From positions 1-20,224 of the forward strand of contig JAQTSL010000023.1 in assembly GCA_028711355.1 (NCBI GenBank): a DNA stretch of 20,224 nucleotides, read 5' to 3'. Of this stretch, positions 14,347-20,224 are shown piece by piece. Below the pieces are notes generated by a model, which saw only the letters and a list, made by a program, of their open reading frames with translations, was not told where the DNA came from and did no database searches. The stretch comes from Rhodoferax sp. (lineage in GTDB: Bacteria; Pseudomonadota; Gammaproteobacteria; Burkholderiales; Burkholderiaceae_C). Positions within the stretch are counted from its first letter, which is position 1; each line of letters opens with the position of its first letter. The position numbers and the translations under genes were made by a program.

Positions 14347-16008
14347 GTGGTGTTGAACTCTGAATCGGCAATTCAAAGCGCGCAAAGTGGTGTGGCGACG
14401 GCCACCACGGGAGACGACCCCCACCATAGCAGCGCGCTCGAAGCTTTGCTGCGTCGTATGCGCAGCAAAAGCGATTTTCCGGCGCTTTCCGAGTCGATCT
14501 CGCGCATCCAGAACATGGCCACATCGGTCAAGGAGAGCATCTACAGCGTCACCAATGAGATTTTGAAAGACGTTGCGCTGACCAACAAATTGCTGCGGCT
14601 GGTCAATAGCGTGCATTACGCGCGTGGCAACAGCGTCGGCACGGTGTCGCGCGCCGTTAGTCTGGTTGGTTTCAACGGTATTCGAAACCTGACGCTCAGT
14701 CTGATGCTGCTGGAGCATATGGACGACAAAGGTAACGCGCAACTGCTCAAGGAAGAATTTTTGCGCGCGCTGATGGCCGGCACCATTGCAGCCGAGTTGG
14801 CGGCGTCCCAGACTGAAAGTGAAGAGGCATTTATTGGTGCGTTGTTCCAGAATCTGGGCCGCATGCTGGCACAGTTTTATTTTGCCGATGAAGCGGCGTC
14901 GATTCGACAGTTGGTCGGCGATGCGGCCAACCCGATCAGTGAAGAGGTTGCCGCCCGGCGCGTGCTGAGCCTGAGTTTTGAACAGTTGGGGCTGGGTGTC
15001 GCCAAAGCGTGGGGCTTGCCAGACAGCATCCAGCACTGCATGGTGCGTCTGGCCGGCGATCCGCCCGTGCAAAGGTCGCCAGACGCCGTCACCCAGTTGC
15101 GCTGGAGCGCCAGGGCGGCCAATGATATGGCCGATGCCATGTTGCACGCCGACCCCGAGGTGGTTGATCAACAACTGGCGATTCTGTCCAAAAGCTATTC
15201 CAGGGCGCTGGCGATGGCGCCCGATCGGGTGAGAATGGTGACGACACGGGCCCGGGTCAAGTTGACGGAATTGGCTGATGCGATGGAAATCCGGGTGCCC
15301 TCGCACTCCATTGCGGCGCGCCTGCTCAGGGCACCGGCGGACACTGGGGTAGCGCCCGCCGACGCTGCGCAACGCGGTGCTACGGCCGATGCCATCGATG
15401 ACAGTGCCCTGCAGGTAACCCATGGCGTTGACCCGGTCAGCGGCGATAAGGTTGGCAGCCAAACCAGCGACGTGCTGGCGCGCACAGAGATGTCAACGCA
15501 AACGCTGGCGGCAGGTATTCAGGATATCACCGACGTGATGGTGGACGACTTCAAGTTGCCCGACGTGCTGCGCATGATTCTGGAGGCGATGTTCCGTGCG
15601 CTGGGATTTCATCGTGTCATCTTTTGTATGCGCGACCCGAAAACCAACGTCCTGACCGGGCGTTTCGGCCTCGGGCAGGACGTGGAAAAAATTGTTAAAA
15701 GTTTTTATGTGCCGTTGAGTTGCAACGGTGTGCCCGACTTGTTCGCCACCATTTGTAGCAAGGCGGCTGACACCTTGATCACCGACAGCAGTGACCCGCG
15801 TATCGCGGCGCGCCTGCCGGCCTGGTACCAGCGCAACTTTCACGCCCCCGGATTTTTGATTTTGCCGCTGGTTATCAAGAGTCAGCCAGTGGGTCTGATT
15901 TATGCCGATATGTTGGTCAAGGGGGCATTGACGATCGACGAAAAACAGTTATCGCTGCTGCGCACCCTGCGCAATCAGGCCATCATGGCGTTCAAGCAGT
16001 CCAGCTAA
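14347..16008 (+). CDS. HDOD-domain signalling protein with C-terminal GAF-like domain
   Basis: 553 residues with a GTG start (14347; GTG 14350 and TTG 14353 are also possible). The HDOD domain spans about residues 35-240: FPALSESISRIQNMAT, ILKDVALTNKLLRLVNS, VSRAVSLVGFNGIRNLTLSL and EEAFIGALFQNLGRMLAQFY are its standard blocks. HDOD proteins are relatives of HD phosphohydrolases without the catalytic metal ligands and act in signalling, such as chemotaxis, c-di-GMP or stress control. A disordered, Ala/Asp-rich linker follows (about 320-385), then about 160 residues with the alternating pattern of a GAF sensor domain (DVLRMILEAMFRALGFHRVI, LVIKSQPVGLIYADM, KQLSLLRTLRNQAIMAF). No membrane segment. 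It probably senses an intracellular or redox signal; the target is unknown. It follows the SIMPL gene by two bases. Confidence 0.88.
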   Translation: MVLNSESAIQSAQSGVATATTGDDPHHSSALEALLRRMRSKSDFPALSESISRIQNMATSVKESIYSVTNEILKDVALTNKLLRLVNSVHYARGNSVGTVSRAVSLVGFNGIRNLTLSLMLLEHMDDKGNAQLLKEEFLRALMAGTIAAELAASQTESEEAFIGALFQNLGRMLAQFYFADEAASIRQLVGDAANPISEEVAARRVLSLSFEQLGLGVAKAWGLPDSIQHCMVRLAGDPPVQRSPDAVTQLRWSARAANDMADAMLHADPEVVDQQLAILSKSYSRALAMAPDRVRMVTTRARVKLTELADAMEIRVPSHSIAARLLRAPADTGVAPADAAQRGATADAIDDSALQVTHGVDPVSGDKVGSQTSDVLARTEMSTQTLAAGIQDITDVMVDDFKLPDVLRMILEAMFRALGFHRVIFCMRDPKTNVLTGRFGLGQDVEKIVKSFYVPLSCNGVPDLFATICSKAADTLITDSSDPRIAARLPAWYQRNFHAPGFLILPLVIKSQPVGLIYADMLVKGALTIDEKQLSLLRTLRNQAIMAFKQSS

Positions 16009-16211
16009 CCTGCATGGCTGCAAAGCCACCCCGAAGTATGAAAGATGGCTGTCACAAGCGGACCCCGATCCGCCATCCAGTGCGGCGCCAAATTCGCTCG
16101 ATAGCGGGTCGTAGCCCGTTATGACAACCTGTTCTTTCACGTTAAAGTTATGCCTATTTTAGGCCTCTAGACCTTGTTCTGAAAGCGTAGATAGCTAGTA
16201 TTTGTGTAGCG
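16009..16211. other. Convergent gap of 203 bases, no gene seen
   Basis: Between the 3' ends of the HDOD gene and the hydroxybutyrate dehydrogenase gene. I see only short, weak hairpins, such as GCGGA with TCCGC near 16058-16073 and GCGGG with CCCGT near 16104-16119. There is no U-run terminator and no credible coding frame. Local AT content rises toward 16130-16210. Confidence 0.5.
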
Positions 16212-16982
16212 TTATTGGGCCGCCCAGCCGCCGTCCATGTTCCACGCCACGCCGCGCACATTGTTGGCTGCCGGTGAGCAGAAAAACAGCGCCAGTGCGC
16301 CCAGTTCTTCGGGGGTGGTGAATTGCAGCGACGGCTCTTTTTCGCCCAACAACAGTTTGGTCGCGTCCTGATTTGACAGACCCAGCGCAGCGGCTTTGGC
16401 GTCCACCTGTTTTTGCACCAGCGGTGTCAGCACCCAGCCCGGGCAGATCGCGTTGCAGGTCACACCGCTGGTGGCGTTTTCCAGCGCAATCACCTTGGTC
16501 AGGCCGATCAGGCCGTGCTTGGCCGCAATGTAGGCGGCTTTTTCGACCGACGCCACCAGCCCGTGTACCGAGGCCACGTTGATGATGCGACCCCAACTTG
16601 CCGCCTGCATCGCCGGCAACGCCAAGCGCGAGGTGTGAAAAGCGCTGCTCAGGTTGATAGCGACGATCGCATCCCAGCGCTCAGGCGGAAAATTTTCGAC
16701 CCGCGCGACGTGCTGAATGCCGGCGTTGTTGACCAGGATATCGACCCGGCCAAATTGCTTGGCGGTGTAGGCCATCATGGCTTCAATATCCGCTGGCTTG
16801 CTCATGTCAGCCGGGTGGTAGTCCACCGTTACGCCCAGTGCAGCCACTTCGGCACGGGGGCCATCGACAGCGCCAAACCCGTTCATCATGATGTTGGCGC
16901 CTTGCGCCGCCAACGCTTTGGCAAGCCCCAGACCAATGCCGCTGGTAGAACCGGTCACCAGCGCTGTTTTACCTTTGAGCAT
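16212..16982 (-). CDS. D-3-hydroxybutyrate dehydrogenase
   Basis: 256 residues, a classical short-chain dehydrogenase/reductase. The NAD site is TALVTGSTSGIGLGLAKALA; DILVNNAGIQHVARVENFP holds the NNAG block; the catalytic set is Asn in AINLSSAF, Ser in INVASVHGLVAS and Y-x-x-x-K in KAAYIAAKHGLIGLTK. The segment GIQHVARVENFP and the end RGVAWNMDGGWAAQ are characteristic of bacterial 3-hydroxybutyrate dehydrogenases, which oxidise D-3-hydroxybutyrate to acetoacetate during use of polyhydroxybutyrate. GGAG lies eight bases before the chosen ATG at 16980-16982; a longer frame up to 17033 is unlikely. It is divergent from an alpha/beta hydrolase gene 108 bases away, which could share a promoter region and act on related substrates. 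Confidence 0.88.
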   Translation of the reverse strand: MLKGKTALVTGSTSGIGLGLAKALAAQGANIMMNGFGAVDGPRAEVAALGVTVDYHPADMSKPADIEAMMAYTAKQFGRVDILVNNAGIQHVARVENFPPERWDAIVAINLSSAFHTSRLALPAMQAASWGRIINVASVHGLVASVEKAAYIAAKHGLIGLTKVIALENATSGVTCNAICPGWVLTPLVQKQVDAKAAALGLSNQDATKLLLGEKEPSLQFTTPEELGALALFFCSPAANNVRGVAWNMDGGWAAQ

Positions 16983-17090
16983 ACTGTTTTCTCCAATGAG
17001 TGAATGGGCGAATGGGTAGTGAGTCAGAGCCACCCAGACGTTTGATTTAGGATGTGGTCATTATCTGAGATTGTTTTGCGTTGCTCCACT

Positions 17091-17987
17091 ATGCTTGATC
17101 CCACCTTTCACTTCATTTTTTGCCCTGATGCCCAGGGCGGTCATCGCATGGCCTACTGGCAATGGGGCGATCCGCAAGCCGGTCACGTGGTGCTGTGCGT
17201 GCATGGGCTGACACGTCAAGGGCGCGACTTTGACACGCTGGCGCGTGCGCTATGCGCGGCGGCGGATCATCCGGTCCAGGTGGTCTGCCCGGATGTGGCC
17301 GGGCGTGGCCAAAGCGACTGGCTGGCCGATCCTGAGGGTTACCAGATTCCGTTTTACGTGGCAGACATGTTGGTGCTGCTGGCGCATTTGAAGCCTGTCA
17401 CACTGGACTGGCTGGGCACCAGCATGGGTGGGTTGATTGGCTTGGCGCTGGCCGGGCAGCCTGAGCTGCCGGCTTATGCCCAAGTGCGACGGCTGGTGCT
17501 CAACGATGTCGGGCCATCGATCGAGTGGCAGGCGTTGCAGCGTATCGGGCGCTATCTGGGCAAAGTGCCGGTGTTTGAATCCGAGCAGCAAGCTGCCGAC
17601 GCCCTGTGGGCGATTGCCAGCAGCTTCGGGCCCCACACCCCTGAACAATGGCTGACCCTGACGCGGCCGCAGATCAAGCCGCTGGCAGATCGATCGGGCC
17701 GGTTGACCCTGCGCTACGACCCGGCGCTGGCCGAGCCGTTCAAGGCGGTGACACCCGAGTCGGCGGCGCAGGGTGAAGCCATGCTATGGCAGGCCTATGA
17801 CCAAATCCATGCGCAAACCCTGTTGATCCGTGGAGTCCTGTCGGACTTGCTTTCAACGCAGACGGCACAAGCGATGACGCAGCGCGGGCCCAAAGCGCGG
17901 TTGGTGGAATTTTCCGGTGTCGGCCATGCGCCAACATTTGTGGCGCCCGAACAAGTGCAGGTGGTTGTGTCTTTCTTGTTGCAGTAA
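17091..17987 (+). CDS. Alpha/beta hydrolase
   Basis: About 298 residues from ATG 17091; an in-frame ATG at 17052 gives 311 but adds an untypical N-terminus. VVLCVHGLTRQGRDFDTLAR carries the oxyanion-hole HG, CPDVAGRGQSDWL is the conserved strand-4 turn, LGTSMGGLIGLALAG holds the nucleophile Ser in G-x-S-x-G, and the acid and base are likely the Asp in RGVLSDLLS and the His in GVGHAPTF. No signal peptide, so cytosolic. Substrate unknown; the divergent 3-hydroxybutyrate dehydrogenase makes an ester or oligomer of hydroxybutyrate a reasonable guess, no more. The TAA stop codon (17985-17987) is the exact left boundary of the palindromic element that follows. Confidence 0.85.
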   Translation: MLDPTFHFIFCPDAQGGHRMAYWQWGDPQAGHVVLCVHGLTRQGRDFDTLARALCAAADHPVQVVCPDVAGRGQSDWLADPEGYQIPFYVADMLVLLAHLKPVTLDWLGTSMGGLIGLALAGQPELPAYAQVRRLVLNDVGPSIEWQALQRIGRYLGKVPVFESEQQAADALWAIASSFGPHTPEQWLTLTRPQIKPLADRSGRLTLRYDPALAEPFKAVTPESAAQGEAMLWQAYDQIHAQTLLIRGVLSDLLSTQTAQAMTQRGPKARLVEFSGVGHAPTFVAPEQVQVVVSFLLQ

Positions 17988-18149
17988 GGGCTTGTCCACA
18001 AATAACATGCACATTTGGCTCGTCAGCTTTGGGCGCACTGCGTCGTTGCAAATCGCTTGTTTAGCGGAGCTAAACGGCGCGTTTTGCGCCTAGCATTGCA
18101 TCCCAAATCTGTCGGCCAAATGCACAGCTTATTCATGGACAAGCCCTAA
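17985..18149. mobile_element. Full-size TTGTCCA palindromic element (MITE-like)
   Basis: The ends are inverted repeats of 21 bases with three mismatches: 17985-18005 (TAAGGGCTTGTCCACAAATA plus A) and 18129-18149. TAA occurs at both outer edges (17985-17987 and 18147-18149) and may be a 3-base target duplication. The interior is also symmetric: TTTGG near 18013 with CCAAA near 18116, and a central perfect hairpin GTTTAGC-GGA-GCTAAAC at 18059-18075. The whole unit can fold as one long stem. No ORF. The shorter relative at 9223-9273 shows that it is repeated in this genome. It fills the entire gap between the hydrolase stop and the relA start. Confidence 0.8.
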
Positions 18150-20224
18150 ATGAAGAGTCAATTGAAGTCTGGCGTAACAGCGCCGACGCCGCACGATAGT
18201 GCCTTGCCCGTTATGCAAGCGACAGCACAGGCGTTGCCGGACCAAGAACAGGCGCTGACGCGGGCGCGTGCTTTTGCCGAACCCTTGCTGGCCACCGAAG
18301 CCCTCGATACCGGTGAAAACATCCTGGCGCACGCCGACGCGGTGGCTGAAATTTTGCGTGGCATCGGCGGCTCACAAGCGATGCAGGCGGCCAGCTACCT
18401 GGTGTATGCCTGCGACCACCTGAACAAACCCCAAGAGGTGATTACCAAGGCGTTTGGTGACAACTTTGCCGCCTTGGCCATGGAAACGACCAAGCTGGTG
18501 CGGGTGCAGCGTCAGGCGCGGCTGGCAAAGTCTGCACCCCGGTCGGCTTCACCCGTGGCACCTCAAGCCGCGGCGATCCAGACCGAGAACGTGCGCAAGA
18601 TGTTGCTGGCGTTTTCGCGCGATCTGCGTGTGGTGATGCTGCGCTTGGCCTCGCGCCTGCAAACGCTGCGCTACTTTGTCGCAGCCAAAACCCCGATACC
18701 CGATGGCATGGCTGCCGAGGCTTTGCAGGTGTTTGCGCCGCTGGCCAACCGGCTTGGCATCTGGCAGATCAAATGGGAGATGGAAGACCTGGCGTTCCGG
18801 TTTCTGGAGCCCGCCACCTACCGGCAAGTGGCGCAACTGCTGGATGAGACCCGGTTGGCGCGCGAGGCGCAGGTGCAAGGGATGCGCGACCAGTTGGAGC
18901 ACGATCTGCGCGCCAATGGCGTGAACGCGACAGTCACTGGCCGACCCAAGCACATCTACAGTATCGTCAAAAAAATGCGCGGCAAGTCGCTCGACTTTGA
19001 CCAGGTCTATGACGTCCGCGCGCTGCGCGTGGTGGTAGCCAGCGTGCCCGAGTGCTACGCGGCGCTGAGCTGGGTACACAGCCATTTCACGCCGCTGGCC
19101 GACGAATTTGACGATTACATTGCCAGGCCCAAGGTCAATGGCTACCAGTCTTTACATACGGTGGTGTGTGACGCTGTCGGCAAGCCCACCGAGATCCAGA
19201 TTCGCACGCAGGCGATGCACGACCATGCGGAGACGGGTGTGGCGGCGCACTGGGCCTACAAAGAAGCGGGCGCCAAAGGCTACGCCGGGGTTTCCGCCAG
19301 CGGCGCTTACGACGCCAAGATTGCGGTGCTGCGCCAGTTGCTGGCGTGGCAGCGCGACCTGTCGGGCGTGCAGACGCAGCAACTGCTGGACGACCGCATT
19401 TATGTGTTGACGCCCGACGCTTCGATCGTCGAGTTGCCGCAAGGCGCCACGCCGGTGGATTTTGCTTACACGGTGCACACCGATTTGGGGCACCGCTGCC
19501 GCGGCGCGCGTGTTGACGGCGTGATGGTGCCGCTGAACACTGCGCTCAAAAACGGGCAGACGGTGGAAGTTAACGCGGTCAAAGAGGGCGGGCCGTCGCG
19601 TGATTGGCTTAATTCAGAGCTGGGTTACCTGGTCAGCCATCGTGCCAGAACCAAGGTGCGCGCCTGGTTCAACGCGCTGGCGGTGTCCGAGACCATCGCC
19701 AAGGGGCGCGAAGCGGTTGAAAAACTGTTGCAACGCGAGGGCAAGACCGCGCTCAAGCTCGACGACCTGGCGGTACAACTGGGTTTTGACAACGCCGACG
19801 CCTTGTTTGAGGACGTTGGCAAAGACGAATTTTCACTGCGCCAGATCGAGCAGGTGTTGCGCCCGGCCGAGGCCCCCCAGTTTGACGCCGACGCACCGCT
19901 GTTGCGCAAGCCCCGCGCTGGCGACAACTCTGCCAAGGGTGGCTTGCTGGTAGTGGGGGTCGATTCGCTGATGACGCAAATGGCCAAGTGCTGCAAGCCG
20001 GCACCGCCCGACGCCATTGTCGGTTTTGTCACGCGCGGCAAAGGTGTCAGTGTGCACCGCAAGGACTGCCCCAACCTGGCCGAAATGGTGGCCAGACACG
20101 GTGAACGGCTGATCGACGTGGAGTGGGGCCTGGGCCAGGCGGCCAGCAGCTCGGTCTATCCGGTCGATGTGGCCATCACGGCGCAAGACCGCCAGGGCTT
20201 GCTGCGCGACATCTCTGAGGTATT
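18150..20224 (+). CDS. relA: (p)ppGpp synthetase RelA (3' end missing)
   Basis: The frame is open from ATG 18150 to the window edge: 691 residues of a protein that is about 740 in E. coli, so roughly the last 50 are outside. RelA makes pppGpp/ppGpp from GTP/GDP and ATP on ribosomes stalled by amino-acid starvation. The N-terminal pseudo-hydrolase domain has ASYLVYACDHLNKPQEV where active RSH hydrolases have the HD..ED metal site. The synthetase domain shows TGRPKHIYSIVKKM, YDVRALRVVV and DEFDDYIARPKVNGYQSLHT; the EFDD form (ExDD) marks monofunctional RelA rather than the RxKD of SpoT. TGS follows (RIYVLTPDASIVELPQGATP), then the zinc-finger-like CCKPAPPDAIVGF...VHRKDCPN, and the start of ACT. 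The palindromic element ends three bases before the ATG and supplies the whole proximal leader; only a poor GGA ribosome site is visible. Confidence 0.92.
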   Translation, partial: MKSQLKSGVTAPTPHDSALPVMQATAQALPDQEQALTRARAFAEPLLATEALDTGENILAHADAVAEILRGIGGSQAMQAASYLVYACDHLNKPQEVITKAFGDNFAALAMETTKLVRVQRQARLAKSAPRSASPVAPQAAAIQTENVRKMLLAFSRDLRVVMLRLASRLQTLRYFVAAKTPIPDGMAAEALQVFAPLANRLGIWQIKWEMEDLAFRFLEPATYRQVAQLLDETRLAREAQVQGMRDQLEHDLRANGVNATVTGRPKHIYSIVKKMRGKSLDFDQVYDVRALRVVVASVPECYAALSWVHSHFTPLADEFDDYIARPKVNGYQSLHTVVCDAVGKPTEIQIRTQAMHDHAETGVAAHWAYKEAGAKGYAGVSASGAYDAKIAVLRQLLAWQRDLSGVQTQQLLDDRIYVLTPDASIVELPQGATPVDFAYTVHTDLGHRCRGARVDGVMVPLNTALKNGQTVEVNAVKEGGPSRDWLNSELGYLVSHRARTKVRAWFNALAVSETIAKGREAVEKLLQREGKTALKLDDLAVQLGFDNADALFEDVGKDEFSLRQIEQVLRPAEAPQFDADAPLLRKPRAGDNSAKGGLLVVGVDSLMTQMAKCCKPAPPDAIVGFVTRGKGVSVHRKDCPNLAEMVARHGERLIDVEWGLGQAASSSVYPVDVAITAQDRQGLLRDISEV

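Noticed and set aside
14209..15462. 417-codon minus-strand frame opposite the HDOD gene
   Set aside because: Rich in His, Gln and Arg as typical antisense translations are, with no fold or signal; the HDOD protein explains the region.
1..20224. CRISPR array, tRNA, rRNA or phage genes
   Set aside because: No regularly spaced direct repeats, no cloverleaf or rRNA-like sequence, and no phage structural or integrase proteins were seen.

Overview
The window looks like chromosomal DNA of a betaproteobacterium, most likely Burkholderiales, family Comamonadaceae (Rhodoferax or Polaromonas type). This rests on GC-rich coding sequence, the protein flavour of genes such as waaA, relA and the OmpR/EnvZ pair, and short dispersed repeats that I associate from memory with that family. 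Sixteen protein genes are supported. Two are cut by the window edges: a heptosyltransferase on the left and relA on the right. I see no rRNA, tRNA, CRISPR array, prophage or complete insertion sequence.

Layout. (1) 1-2131, plus strand: 3' end of waaC and complete waaA, two steps of lipopolysaccharide inner-core synthesis, separated by a small transposon-like element. (2) 2132-2408: convergent gap with two long hairpins. (3) 2409-9933, minus strand: a probable operon read as tetR, acrA-like, acrB-like, pcm-like, rhodanese, tolC. It carries all three parts of a tripartite RND efflux pump plus its repressor, with two small cytosolic genes lying between pump and outer-membrane channel. A near-consensus promoter overlapped by a palindrome lies in front of tetR. 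(4) 10166-11326, plus: a lone BMP-family lipoprotein binding protein without its ABC partners. (5) 11386-13510, minus: an OmpR/EnvZ-type two-component pair with overlapping genes. (6) 13646-16008, plus: a secreted SIMPL-domain protein tightly followed by an HDOD signalling protein. (7) 16212-16982, minus: D-3-hydroxybutyrate dehydrogenase, divergent from an alpha/beta hydrolase (17091-17987, plus). (8) 18150 to the right edge: relA, a monofunctional (p)ppGpp synthetase.

Together these are housekeeping envelope, efflux, sensing, storage-carbon and stringent-response genes. I do not see a wholly new multi-gene system. The least ordinary content is the small mobile DNA: a 121-bp element with IS1380/ISEcp1-like ends and a 5-bp target duplication between waaC and waaA; two size variants of a second palindromic element, each placed exactly at a TAA stop codon and next to the start of acrA or relA; and AT-richer repeat fragments that seem to have been absorbed in frame into waaA and perhaps waaC. 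The TetR promoter/operator and the paired TTGTNACAA sites around the ompR start are clear regulatory candidates.
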